64,000 nt of DNA. Origin: Cryptomeria japonica. Taxonomy: Eukaryota > Streptophyta > Pinopsida > Cupressales > Cupressaceae. The notes beneath the pieces are model-generated. The model was not told the DNA's origin. It saw only the letters and a program-made list of their open reading frames with translations, and searched no databases. How positions within the stretch are numbered: position 1 is the stretch's first letter; each line of letters opens with the position of its first letter. Both the position numbers and the translations under genes were made by a program. Where the stretch lies: contig NC_081413.1 in the NCBI RefSeq assembly GCF_030272615.1, positions 551,765,136 through 551,829,135 of the forward strand. The letters are read 5' to 3'. This document shows, one piece after another, positions 48,138-60,891 of this stretch.

Positions 48138-51100
48138 ATGGCATCATCATCTACACCAACAAAGAGTCTTTTTATCTTTGCTAAAGCCATTGAGTCAATG
48201 GGGCCGAATAAGATAGAATCGTATGATGCATTATCATAGGTACCCCAAGGAGTTTTGATTAAAGGTGATATGTCAAGTTACATAGAGTGCAAGATTGAAG
48301 ACTTAGGTTCATTAGAAATATATTCCCAGTTGAAATCTTTGTTCGATGAGAACAGGAAGATTAAACCCGAATACCTTAGGGTTTATGAGCAAGGTTTTCA
48401 CAATGTTGTTTATTTTCTTAAGGATTTTGAGGAAGAACATGTCAGGATTATTCTCAGTCACATCCATGGAGGGAGCATGTATTTAGATAGGTCACATATT
48501 ATCACTAAGGAGGCTATTCATGCTATGACCAGATTCTGTCAAACCGGTGAAGTTACTAAATTGAGGAAAACTTTGTAGAATACTGTCATCAAACTGACAA
48601 AGACCACTTGTGATTGTCATGCTATGTCTGTTAGTAACATTGAAGATGAAGTAGTCAAATATGCTACAATGGTTATTGGTTACAAAATATTTTATTCTAA
48701 CCGAATGAATAGTGTGTCATCGGTTTCCATTCATGTTGCCTACCAGATGATAAAGGAATATGCAGATTATGATATGTGTAAGGAAATGTGGAGTCAGTTG
48801 ATGTTGAATCTGGAATCTATCAAGAAGGACAACAATCATATTTTCAAGTTTGGACAACTTTTGATCGGTTTGTTTTTATATTTTCAGAATTTTATTCTAG
48901 GTATTGGTGATATACAATGGTCAAATGATACACCTGTTTTAGCCCAGATTAAGAATAATATAAAGGTTGTCAAGAACACATTCCCAGTTGCAATGAATAG
49001 GTATTTCAATGAATTCTAGAAGAAGATGAGTATGAGAATGAGGTTATCAGATGAAGTGGTCAAACACTTTGAGAATGACATATGTTTCACAATGACCATT
49101 GATTTCTGCCTAATGGAGGATGCAGAACGAAGAGAAGAAGAGATGGAGAAAATGGGCTATGAAGTCAGTTATGACTTATTGATCGGTTATGCCAACAACC
49201 TTCTGGAATCACCTAAGGATTCAAAGAAGAAAAGACTGAGTACTTATCAAGAAAGGATTGCACCAACAAAACCCAGTAGTGTGAAAGGGAAAAAGAAGAA
49301 AGACGAGCAAGCAACTTCTGTGTCAACCGGTACAAGAGTAACAAGGAGTGTTCAATCCAAGAAGGAACTGAAACCTAAGGTATATACAAAGAAGCCAACT
49401 GCCACTAGAAAGAGAGGCAAACATCTCATCTTTCAAGAAGAATCTGAGGAAACTGAGTCCGAGGATGAAAAGAAGAAGCTGAAGGCAATCGGTAAGAAAT
49501 GTAAATCAGTAGGTGAAATCCCTAAATTAAATATGCCTATTGATATTACATCTTTCAAGCCAATGAGCCATTTTTAGAGGACTCTGAAAACATTAAAAAG
49601 AAATAAATTTGATAATGTAAAGGAGTATTTTGATTCTTTTGATGAGATTCAAAAACAAGAAGTGGTACAAGAGGTAATCAATTACCTATGTCAATATAAC
49701 TGGTTACCACATGAAATTCAAAAGAATTTTTTTAATTCTTTGAATTTAATTTTGGAAAATAAATGGAAGATGATCATTGATCAAGATCAAGAGATTGTAG
49801 ATAGAATTTTTGTTCAATATTTTCCTAAATTGTCTCATGAAGAATTATTAGCAATGCTTGCTAAAAACAAAAGGATAATTTAATTCAAGGACAGGAGACT
49901 GAGACTATTGGAAGGAAAAATTCAGGAAGTAGAAGATGATACTCATCGAGCTGCTAAAGTTATTCAAGGAATGAATGAATAGTTGAAGAACTATCACAAC
50001 AAACCTAATCAGACTGAAACTGGAGCTCCACCAGAACTAGACACTGAAGAAATAGTTGTACTAGATGAAGTCTACACTGCCAAGGATAAGGATGACACTA
50101 TTTCACCACCTATCATATTCTTTGTGGATGAAACTAAAGATGTTCAGGATACTATTAATATAATTGGTACCAACAATGAACTAGTTAAGGAAAAAGAACA
50201 GGAACCGGATATGGTTAAGGAACAAAAAGAAGAGGAAGCATTGACTGCTGAACAAAGTATGGACATGCAACCACCACCAGTAAAGAAACATAATGTTGAA
50301 AGTCAATTGCCACCAGTCATTACACCAACACAGGAGGAACAAATAGAGACAGAGAAGAAGGTAGAAGAGAAAAAGGATGAAGAGAAGAAAACAAGGAAGA
50401 AGAAGAAAACCTTGATTGATGATGATGATGATGGGGACTCTGTGAGTATTAAAGGTCCTATAGATATGGATAATTTGAGTTCCTTTGAATTAATGGAGAT
50501 TGCTACTGCTATGCAATCCCAAGCACAAAAGAAGAGGTTGAAAGAGTAGAAACAAGAAGCAAAGACCATTCAAACTGTTGTTGACATTTTGTCAAGTCTC
50601 TTACCAGAGACTAATACAGATAATCTATCCACCCCTATTGCTAAGCTTGGACAATTAGTTGTTGATGCTAGTGAACAACTAAAATCATTTGAAGAGTCAG
50701 TTCATGCTTTAGCAAAAAAAGATTACAGGAAGAAAAGGGAAGAAAAATTGATTTCAGAAATTGACAAAGGCAAGGTTGCTTTAATAGTGAACAAAGATCT
50801 TTTGAAAACAGGAATAGAAACTGGAGGTAATATTTTGGCCACTATATCTAAAGTATCATTATTTTTTGCTGACTTAAAGAAAAAGAGAGAAGATACCAAG
50901 AAGGAACTTGAAAGGATAAGTGATGCTTACATACTGGTATAGGATTCCACCTTGAATTTTGGTAAATTTGTTGATGCCTTACAACACATATTAGAAGTTT
51001 ATGATTTTGAACAAGTGAAGCGGATAAGATCCTTGAAGGAGCTGAAGAATCAACTAATTCTGAAAGTTGAAATCTTACAGAGAACATACAACGATTCTAA

Positions 51101-51206
51101 AGCAATTTTAGCTACCCCAGAGATAAGCATTGTTGATGCTATGGAAGAATTTGCTGCACAGATTTTGACACATGTTGAAATCACTAAGACACTATTAGAA
51201 ACATGA
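48138..51206 (+). pseudogene. cargo ORF (about 1,020 codons) replacing pol, eight internal stops
   Basis: From ATG 48138 to TGA 51204 one reading frame is kept throughout with no frameshift, but with eight stops: seven TAG and one TAA. Part 1 (to about 49240) is helical: QGFHNVVYFLKDFEEEHVRI, GGSMYLDRSHI, a YKIFYSNRMNSVSSVSIHVA block and KEMWSQLMLNLESIKK. Part 2 (49240-50550) is a Lys/Glu-rich linker with nuclear-signal-like KGKKKKDEQ. Part 3 (50589-51206) is coiled coil (LSTPIAKLGQLVVDASEQL). No catalytic motif was seen. The helical-linker-coiled-coil order matches ORF-B and ORF-C. Function is unknown; it resembles captured or TE-specific plant proteins rather than copia pol. Confidence 0.75.
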
Positions 51207-51539
51207 GACAATGACCTTAAACAATTGAAGTTTCATTTTAGTGATATTTTCTTGAGAATTGCATTGTAAAGACCTCCAAACTCTTATATCTATATATATG
51301 CAGTTTTTTATGACAAATTTTGATGTAATGTATGTATTTTTCTTTTCTATTTGGCATTGTTGTCAAAGAGGGAGTAGAATTAGTTTAAGAGTCAAAATTT
51401 TGTATGTACTATTAAGGGGGAGTAATGATCATTTTTGTAATGGCATGCAATTGCTAAGGGGGAGTGTGTGTCATGGAGTCAATTTTTGGTTTGCACACTT
51501 AGTTGACAAAGTTTTTCCTAAGTGTTTCCATCAATGCCA

Positions 51540-51550
51540 AAGGGGGAAAA
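51540..51550 (+). other. polypurine tract
   Basis: AAGGGGGAAAA directly abuts the 3' LTR. Similar AAGGGGGAG runs occur at about 51413 and 51457. Confidence 0.75.
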
Positions 51551-52712
51551 TATTGGCTTGATGATGATTTTTGTATTTGATGAATTTATGTGCTGTCATT
51601 GATGGTAGACATATGTTCTAATTGTCATAGTCATCTTTGTATACTAGTTAAGGTAAACCAGTACCATTGAGTCATCGCATTGTTAATTGGTATCATATGT
51701 ATGAAGAAGTCTAACTGGTATAAAGATGTCTAAACTGGTAAATGTAGATAACCGGTATATGCAGTTAAGACAATCGGTTTTGATCAGTTCCAGAGTTACC
51801 AGTTTGAGATGTAACAGACAAAGTCAAGGAGGCGCGTGGAGACAATCCCCTAGTATGAATTCAAGTGAATCATTCTGTGACTTTGAAGCGGTCAACACTT
51901 AACCGATATTGGTGTTCTAACCGGTTTCCTAGTTTGTGGGATGAGTTATCACCAGTTGTGATGTGTTACCATCAACCGACAGTTTGGCGGTGATTTGTGT
52001 CATGTTAAGGAAGATTTTCTAGATTCATTGAACCTAGGAAGTTATGTCAAGGTTCAGGAGCCGACATGAAATCTAATATCTATAAAAAGATATTGTGGTG
52101 AGTTATTTCATATAGAAGATGCAAGTTATGTTATGAGTTGGAGCGAATGCGATTTGTTGAAGGTATTGTAGAGTATGTCGGTGATGCAGTAATGTATGTG
52201 CAAAAAAGGATCTAAACCAACAGAAGGTGATATTCTTAGATCATTCCCATTGTTGTTCTCTAACAACTACAATAGTAAAATCCCTTAACTAGGTAAGCTC
52301 TAACAAGATTAATTGTATAAATCCTCTAACAAGGTGATTCATTAACTTGAATCTAAATCCTCCATTGAGATTACCTTTAACCATGTATAGCTCCTAACAG
52401 GGCTTGAGATCTTTAAAAGGATCTTCTCCTAACAGAGCATTTGTAGACCTTAATCAGTTAGTTATCTATTTCTGCAGATAGTTAACTTGTGAGTTCCATC
52501 TCACCGTGGTTTTTCCCAGTTGGGCTTTCCACATATATATATTTGTGTTATGGTGAATGTTTTGATTGTGGTGAATGCTTTTATAACACTTTGGATTACA
52601 TGCAAAGTCATTGGTAAATTGGTTAAGTGTTTTTGCTAGTCTACAATTAAAGTGTTACTGTTTTTGCTTTCACTGATTTAGGCCCCCCTCTCAGTGCTTT
52701 ATAAGTTTATCA
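51551..52712 (+). repeat. 3' LTR of the 45-52 kb element
   Basis: It runs TATTGGCTTG (the first TG has become TA) to TTTATCA and is colinear with the 5' LTR with several percent differences and small indels. The target duplication AGAGA follows at 52713-52717. Confidence 0.93.
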
Positions 52713-52717
52713 AGAGA

Positions 52718-54230
52718 ACCATTTTTGTTGCCTAGATACTGTACAGATAGAATAATTTTGTTGAAGTATGCAAGGTAGATGGTGCACCTTCAAAATTTGT
52801 TGTCATCAAGACATAAGATGAGGGTTACAGTTAAAGACCTCCCTTTAAATTTATCATTATTTTCATGTCAAAAAATTCATGTGGCAAAGGTTGTTGAACA
52901 AGAACTCCAGGACCTACAGTTGAAGCCTTTTAATTATGCCAGGTAATTTTATGATCCATATAATAAATTAAAAGAATTAATGTCAAAAGTATATGAAGGA
53001 CATCAGCCTACCCTGGAGGATTTTTGGGCCAATCTTCAGGGTAGTGTTGGGGTAAGAGAGAAATATTACCATCGCCTCATTGCTCCACAAATAAGGGATT
53101 TTGGTATTGAGACTAACCTACCTAAAAAATTGCATGATGATAGTATTTTGCTAGATCCAATGTATAAGGAAACAAGAATAGATAAGAAGTTGCTCCCTCT
53201 AATCAGATGGTCACAACAGGAAGTGATGAACATTGATACAATTTCTCAATCAGTGATAGATAGAACTAGGAAGTGGTTAGGTCTAAGGATTAAACTAGCC
53301 GCCTCCAAGGCTAAACAAAAGAATATCCTGACTGAAAATCCTCAATCAAGAATACGTAAGGAGTATACAAGGAGAACTTGATCAGAGTCAAGGAAGAACA
53401 CCTCTACAGATCCAAAGGAGGAAGCTGAAACTCCTTTGACTACATAATAATTGAGGCAAAAATTAAATAAGGAATTGAAAGAGGTAGAATATCTAGCAAA
53501 ACAGGCAAGTTTAGGGATTACGGCGAGCCTAGGGGCCAAAACAAGCAGAAATTCATCCTATTAGGCCTTCCATTGAGGGTATTGCAGCAATGATAGAACA
53601 ACCTTCTCAAGAGGCTCAACCCTCTAGTGCCTCCACTCCTCCAACTACCACTACCACTCCAACTATCACTGCTACCACTACTACCACAACAACACCAGCC
53701 ACTACATCGACCATGTCTATTGTAGCGGTTGTTTCAACACCACCTCCACCCTTGGCTATAATAATTGTTACTCCATGTTATATTGCTTCACGGATGCCTG
53801 CGCCTACCATGATTCCTAAAAATGAGACAATAACAAGTCATAATATGGAGTCGGACTCAGACCAAGAGGAGGCTGAGCCAACACCAAAGAAGGTAGAACC
53901 TAAAAATAGAAAAAGAATGACTCCTTCTAGTACAGAGAAACGAAGGGAGCTTGTCATGCAAAAGGTAACAGAACTTCCATAGGTAACTTCTATGGATGTA
54001 GATAATCAGGGTCTACAAGAGAAACACTAGGATGAAGAAGAGGAAATGGAGCAAAGACAAGAGGAAGAACATGATGAAAGGTTGGTTCTTACTCCACAAG
54101 ATGTAGAGAACTTATTGAAAGATATCATAGGTGGAGCTAAAGAACAACAAAGTCAAGAGTCGACCAAGGATTTCAATGAGCAAGTGAGCAAGAAGTTAGA
54201 AGAATATCAACAACATCTTGATATTGATGG
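52718..54230 (+). pseudogene. ORF-B, segment 2
   Basis: The frame continues from segment 1: the join gives VSGFTREPFLLPRYCTDRII, the same block as ORF-A (GFRGTPYLLPY) and ORF-C (GGYVKAPLRLPRYAFDYLVF). Then KVYEGHQPTLEDFWANLQGS, a basic helical region ending KLAASKAKQKNIL (near 53330), frameshifts, and a Thr/Pro-rich low-complexity stretch (53640-53790). An acidic/basic linker and a Glu/Gln coiled coil (EEYQQHLDID) run to the solo LTR at 54231. No enzyme motif was found. Confidence 0.65.
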
Positions 54231-55345
54231 TGTTTTTATTCTTGAAATCATTAAATTTATGCTAATTAGGAATTAAGAATGAATAACCAATTCTTAACTA
54301 ATTAACAGATTCAAAACACAAACCAATGAAATAGAATACTAATCAAGAGAATTGAACAACAAATCATATAAAAACTCCCTCAATAGTATTGCGGCTTCCA
54401 TTGTTCTTCTCCATATTGCTGATGTAGGTGGCTCTCAGATGTTGCACTGAGATTTCTTGCATAAGAGAGACAATAATTTTAAAGATTGTGATTCTAGATT
54501 GAATTGAGAAATGAGGTTGAATTTATAGATTTTCAACACAAAGGAGGTGAGAAATAGAACTCAAGTGCTTATTTATAGTCAACTAAGTTTGATTGATCAA
54601 TGAACTCAATAGATTGATTTGTTAACTCATTTAATTGGGGAGTCAACTAAATAGATTGAAGAGTGAACTCAATTGATTAGCTAGTTGACTGGGTTGATTG
54701 GGGAGATGACTAATCAGATGGATTAGAAGGCTGAATTGATTGATTAGTTAGAAAAAGATGATTTTGAGTGAAAATGGGTGATTGAAGAGTTAGCTGAGTT
54801 AACTAATTAACTAGTTAACTGATTTGGTCAATCAGTTTGATTTTCAACATATGTTGTAGGATTTTGAAGTTGAATTTGATTTTGATTTTCAATTTGGATT
54901 TGAATTTAGATTTTGGAATGCTGAGATGCACATGAAATTAATTAAAATTTGTTAAAACTCAAATTTAGTGAAAGATGAAATGTGATGAAATTAGAATTTG
55001 GGAGAATGTGAATTTGAGATAAATAAAATTAATTGGAATTAGAATTTGGGGATTTGGAAGAATAATTTAATTAATTTAAATTAAATCATTTAAAAATTAG
55101 AAATGAGATTTAACTAAATAATAAAGATTATTTAACTAAGAAATAAATCGCAATTAATTAAATAATTAATATTTGAAATAGGGTTAATTGATAAAAATGA
55201 TTTGAGAATAGACATAGAATAATTAGAAGTGTTGAAGGGTGATGATTAGAAGAAATGGTTAGTTTAATCAAATAATTAAAGAATTGCTTAATTAATTAGA
55301 TGAATAATAAATATATGATTAAAGAGCCATTTTTAGGTGTCTGCA
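54231..55345 (-). repeat. solo LTR inside ORF-B
   Basis: The minus strand starts TGCAGACACCTAAAAATGG, close to the TGTAGACACCTAAAAATG start of the LTR at 60892-62128. Flanks are GATGG (54226-54230) and GATGA (55346-55350), one mismatch. Removing 1,120 bp (LTR plus one duplication) keeps ORF-B in frame: QQHLDID joins to DAL and the Gln-rich coiled coil continues. It is AT-rich with TTTAATTAATT runs. No interior is left. Confidence 0.82.
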
Positions 55346-56748
55346 GATGACGCTCTATAGGAGAACTTGGCTCAGCAAGTGCTCTCGTAGAAACAACAAC
55401 TTGTCGTACCAATGCTTGCTACCCAGGGAGAGACCCAAACTCCTCTGGATACACAGGTTGGAGAAGAAGAGCAACAACAGGAGGAAGAACCATCACAAGA
55501 AGCCGGAAGGGTGATGGCACAATTAACCATCAAAGGAGGGAGTACTAATGAGGGAACCCCACAATGGTTAACCTTCACTTTTGATAACAAACAGAAGGTG
55601 GTGTTGCTTAAACTCACATTGCAATAGGCCATTATGGAGGAGCCAAAGAAAATAAAGAGATCCAAGACAATTCATCATGTATCTAGAACTAGCTCCGGTG
55701 GAGTAATTGTTGATATCGTATGCCCTGTGGAGACAAAAGGAGAGGGCCCTTCAAAATACCAAGTATCATAGGTCAGGCTTGGAAAGAAAATGAAGTTGGG
55801 GGGATCGATACTTTAGAGTTTTCTTCCAGTGCAATAAGGAGTAGAATGGAGAAGGAGCATAACTCCCAACTACAAATAGAGGCACAATTAGATCAATATA
55901 AACAATTGCTTGTAGAAATGGGGAAGCCTTTGGATTCAAGGAAAGATGACACATTTCCATTCACATCATCGCTACTAGAAGGTGATGTAAGAACTTTAAT
56001 TGAAATAAGAAAAGTAGCTACTGCTACAAAGTTTTGGGCAAAAGAGAACGTTTCAAAGGTGAAACTCTTCCTACAACATACAACATGTATTTATGAAAAG
56101 ATCCTTAAAAGGGAGAAGGCAATAAGAGATTGTTCAGCAAATTGGGAAGTGAGGATCAGAGACTTCACTAAGCAGTGTAAAAATTTGAATAAAATATTGG
56201 GTTTGGGTGAAGAAGTGATTAAAAATGAAGATTTCTTAAGAGGAGATGAATTTGGTAGTCTATAATCTTGTATTTTTATAATATAATTTAAGATAGAAGT
56301 TCTTGAGTAGTGTAGGTCAAGGATATTGGAAGCACATAATCCTCTTTTGAAATCAATTGGTAAATGTGATAATTTTGTGAAGAAGTTGTTAGGGGCATAC
56401 GGTCATGATATTTTGAGAGATGGTCACCTAAAGGAAGGTGTAGTGCTAGATCAATGGGACCAGTATGCGGCTCATCATTTTACACTTGCAACAGAGTTTA
56501 ATACAGAGTTAATGGATAGATGCTTATTCTTGACTTCTCAGTGTATACATGTGGAAGGAGTAATTGATAAGTTGGTCAGCAGATGGGAGCAGACAAAGCA
56601 AATTTTGAAGAAGTCTAAGTTCCAGATTTTGTATGTTGTTGATCATCCTAAAGATACAATTGCATGTTTTATTAGTAACTATAGAGCTATAAAAAGAGTG
56701 AAGGATGAACACATAGTTTCCACACATGCAATTTTGATAACTTTTTGA
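55346..56748 (+). pseudogene. ORF-B, segment 3 (C-terminal part)
   Basis: Open blocks at 55412-55627 (Gln/Glu-rich, EEEQQQEEEPSQEAGRVM), 55720-56265 (coiled coil, QLQIEAQLDQYKQLLVEMGK) and 56326-56748 (DQWDQYAAHHFTLATEFNTE, then MDRCLFLTSQC) are separated by stops and frameshifts. Helical and charged throughout. The last block ends with TGA near 56748. Confidence 0.55.
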
Positions 56749-58589
56749 ATATATTTTTGGTTGCCACCAAAGCTGAGAGTTCAACCGACATGCAACATCA
56801 ATTTCAATTTTTGGGAAAATTTTACATGGCTGTAATGGCCAATTTTGGGAACACTTGTTTTGTAGTGATAGTTAATTGGTAGTTTCATTGGAGTTCAAGG
56901 AAGAGACTTGCATGTCAGCTACGACTCCTTGCTTTTGTAGCACTTAGTTTAGATAGCTTTAATTCCTAGAATTTAGGACATGAAACTCTATAAATTAGAG
57001 ATTTTGATTCATTGTAAGGGTCCACAAATTGATGATTTGAGGTCCAATTAGAGATTTCATTAGATATTTTTATGCCTATTTTTATGAGTTTAGAAGATTT
57101 TGTGATACTCTTTGAAGTTTAATACAAAAAGCATCTTGTTAATTGGTTAATCTACTTGTGTGTTCTATATGGTTATGTTCTTCGTAATCTGGTAACTTCT
57201 ATTATTTGAATCAATAACTAGTTCTTTTTGGATGCGTTTTTATTTTATGAATCATATTGCACATGTAAATGGTATATGAGGATTAAATTGATAAGGCAAT
57301 TATTGGTTTGGTGATATTCATTTCCATTGGTGTGTGAAGTTGTCTGACTTTATATACTTTCTGGAACTCGTCATCTAAATGTTGATTCAGTGATATTGAT
57401 TATATTGGGATTGCAAAATTCTAACTATGTGGATCATTCAGTTGTTATTGTATCATTTCATTGTTATTTCCTTGTTCCCTTGATCTATCTTTTGTTGTTT
57501 GTTTTGAGAGAATCTAAATCAGAAAATACAAAAAAAAAGTAGGTAATTCGAAGTTGTTTCAACTAGCAGGCCCCTTGATAGGTACAATCACATCAACCAT
57601 TGAGCTTCCCATTACCATCAAGACCTGACTATAGAGACCTTGGAGTAGTTAGTTTCCCAAAACTTACTACTTTTCAGGTTAGGTGGTGAGTGTTCATACA
57701 AACTACCTTAATTAAATAACTTAAATGAAAATAAATTAAATAGCTTAAATGAAATGGTTGGATAACAAATTTTGTTCTCTTCAAAATATAACAATATTGA
57801 CTCCTAGCCCCAGATAAGAGAACAAACTATTAACAATAGTTGGAAAAGCTGTAATTATTTCTGCAACCTTCCTCTGAATTTAAGAGGTACAACTCCATCT
57901 TATGATATAAATTTAAGTTTTTCTGGCTATTCTTTTAACTTGAAAGAAAGAAAGGAAAACTTTACAAATCAAAAAGGGGGAAAATAAAGATGAGATTAAC
58001 CATATATGATCTTCACAAAAAAGTACAAAGATCAATCTTCATGTAACTTGTACAAAAATCATCCACCAACATTCATACAAAGATTTCCACCAGTAAATGA
58101 TCACCACATAAAAGAGATCAGTAACAACAACATACATAATATCCACCTTGAATTCATAATAATGCAAGAAACTATTCTTTACAATAGTACAAAGTCTAAA
58201 TCAAGAGCAAATATTCCCACATTCAATGAGTCATTCAAATATAGATATTGATGATAGCATCAGATATAAATCAGAACTCTAACCAAATTAGCACAAAGTC
58301 TTCTTCAAACAAAATTCTATTAAACTTTTCTAAATTTGCAAAGTTATTGTCAACTGAAAGTTAGATAATTTCAAAGAAAAATCGGAACCCCTTCCAATGG
58401 TTCCTACCATCCTTAAATAGTTCAACCTTAAAATAATTGAAAATAACAGCTTATTGAAGACAACCGGTTAAAGAGAGTTTAAAACATAACTTCCAAATAA
58501 ATGGTCCACCAGGACCAATAGTTTTGAGCAAAAGACATGAAAAATAAACAACTAAGTAAGAAACAAGAAATTAAACTACCTCGTCCTCA
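56749..58589. other. AT-rich spacer between ORF-B and ORF-C
   Basis: The two ORFs converge on this stretch, so it probably holds both 3' untranslated regions. No further gene or repeat was recognised. Confidence 0.45.
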
Positions 58590-60886
58590 TTTGCTTCTTC
58601 ATCTTCCAGTTCCACCACATCATTTGTTTCCCCTTTATCTATCACTACTACATCCATTATATTCCCCTGAAGTTGTTTTTCCACTTGTGGGTTTAGTCTT
58701 CTTCTGTGTGTTTTAAAATTGTAGAGAATTGGTGATATCTTCTCTGTTGTAGGTTCAACAGTGGCCTCAACTCTAATCCTCCACTTAGTGATCTTCTGGC
58801 TAGCTTCAGCTATTTTTCCATGAATATCCTTAACTTATTCACTGACAAGATTTAACACCACCATTATGTCTTTTAAATGTTCTAGAGATTTAGATCGAGC
58901 ATTACTTGTAGAGAGACTTTCTTCCACTTTCTAGTGAAAATCTCTTCTCACTATTTCCCCTCCTAACAAGTCCTTTCCATCATCTCCAAGTAATTTATAA
59001 TGATTGTATTGAAAGAGCTCTTCAAGTCTCATTGAAGATTTACATTATGAACCACTGAGGTTGTAAGATGAGACTGGAGTTCATTTGTGACATGATGTTT
59101 GCAATCTAACATTTCCATCCAAATGGCAATGTTGTCTGCATCAGGGTCCTCAATGATATGCTCTAAAATCAGGACATTAGGGGGTAATTTTTTTATTGCT
59201 CGCATCTCTAGAAGGGCAGTAGATAATCTACCAGTTTCTCTTTTTGCTTTTTGTAGCTCAACTTGGCGAATAGTGATCATCTCCTTAAGAGTTTTATAAT
59301 TTCACAAACCATGTTCAATAAAAGACAACCCTTTTAAAATTACTTGAATAGCCCAACCATCAACTGCTTTGGCTATAGCTTGTGTTCATTTGACAAGTTC
59401 TAACTTATCAAAATTGACAAGTTTTGTGATAGACACTCCCAATGATGAACTAGTTGCAATTTTTTTGTCTGACCAAGCAAACCGAATGAAAGAAGTGAGG
59501 GCATCTACATATTGTGCAAGCTCTTGATTTTTCCTTTCTACAGCTTTAGTTCTTTTGGATAAAATAACAACAGAGTGTTTAGCATGATAGATATCACCTT
59601 CAATTGTCAAGGGACCCATGTCATTCTACTTATGTTGAATTTTCCTTCTGTAATTTCTTGCTCAGTTTTCTCTATGTTGGGATCAACAATCTCCAACTCA
59701 TGATGCTATGTTTGTGGATCCACGATCATCCTAGCCATTCGCCTTGCCTTCTAAGGTTTGGGTGTTTCCCCTAATAGGTACGTTACTATATCAACCCTGA
59801 TCTCAGTCAACCGATGAATTTCTTCTTTTGTTTCTCAATTGCCTTCTTAAGCCATGGAGTGGATAAAGTGCCTATTAAACTTTTGACAACCAAAATATTT
59901 ATGGTAGCATTCGATGTCAGCATGGGAACATTAGATGTGGGTGTCTGTGGATCTACATCATCAATTAGGGAAACTAGAGGGTTTTGTTCTGCTAATTGAT
60001 TCAAAAACTGGGTATCTTCACTTGAACTGATCTGGAAGGTTGTTCTTTTCTTCTTTGATGGTGTTGTAGCATCTACTTCACAAATAGATTTTAGTTTCTG
60101 AGTTTTCTCAGGGGGATCATTATCTCCACTAGATTATGAATCCATATGAGATGCACCAATCTCTAATATCAACTTTCATGAGGTCTGAACAACTATATTG
60201 GTTTCCTTGGGTGTTCCCCTCTCTAATGAAGAGCCAAAATGAGTTTTAATCACATTATTCAACCAGACATGCAACCTATCTAAAACTTGGGAAGTTCTAA
60301 CTTTGACATCAGTTTTTTCTTCATCTTCTAACCATTGGAAAGGGGGCCAATATAGCATTCTAATATGAATCATCTATCATGTCTGAGCCATTATCTACAA
60401 CATTTTTCAGGGATAGAAGAAATAACATTGAAATTCAACATCTAACTTCAAGCTAATCACATGAAGCCTCATCTGAAAACTTCATTTTCATCTACATAGT
60501 CTTCCCAGAAGTTTTCTAGTTTGGGCACATGAACATACTGAGTAGCCCCATATAAATTTTGTCTAACATAACCCTTGCTATCAAAATGGGCCCTCATGGG
60601 TAGAGAACGAAAATCAAGCTCAACTAGAAGCTTATCAAAAAAAATTACAGATTCACTATTTTTGCATGAAAAGTGAGACAAACTCATGGGAAAAGGGTAC
60701 CCTTTCTTTCTCATTTGAACATATTTTATGTTCACAAAGGTCATCTAATGGCACAGTTCCAAGAAGACGAGATAATCAAAGGCATACCTAGGTAGTCTCA
60801 ATGGGGCCTTTACATAACCTCCAATTCTCAAGTATGAGAAGCTCCTGAACTAAATATAGAAGCTACCATAATTCCAAATTAGGGTC
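58590..60886 (-). pseudogene. ORF-C, main segment: same family as ORF-A and ORF-B
   Basis: On the minus strand, LRIGGYVKAPLRLPRYAFDY (near 60840-60780) is followed by KYVQMRKKGYPFPMSLSHF, MRAHFDSKGYVRQNLYGATQ and ENFWEDYVDENEVFR. Then come several frameshifted helical and coiled-coil pieces: 60373-60176, 60004-59807, 59619-59386, and 59280-59029 (QVELQKAKRETGRLSTALLE). An acidic end (VVELEDEEANEDEVV) stops near 58580. The FWEDYVDE block matches the FWANLQGS position of ORF-B in order. Heavily decayed, no enzyme motif. A solo LTR separates it from its N-terminal piece at 62134-62464. Confidence 0.6.
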
Positions 60887-60891
60887 ATAGT

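Larger units (their letters stand above)
45156..52712 (+). mobile_element. complete non-autonomous copia-type LTR element carrying gag plus a non-pol cargo ORF
   Basis: LTRs at 45156-46301 and 51551-52712 are flanked by a perfect 5-bp duplication, AGAGA (45151-45155 and 52713-52717). The PBS (TGGCATCAGAGCC) follows the left LTR and a purine tract (AGGGGGAAAA) precedes the right one. The interior holds a gag with several CCHC knuckles (46369-47660) and a roughly 1,000-codon cargo frame (48138-51206). No protease, RT, RNase H or integrase was found. LTR divergence is several percent, so it is older than the 9913-17593 element. It sits inside ORF-B; excision restores that frame. Confidence 0.92.
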
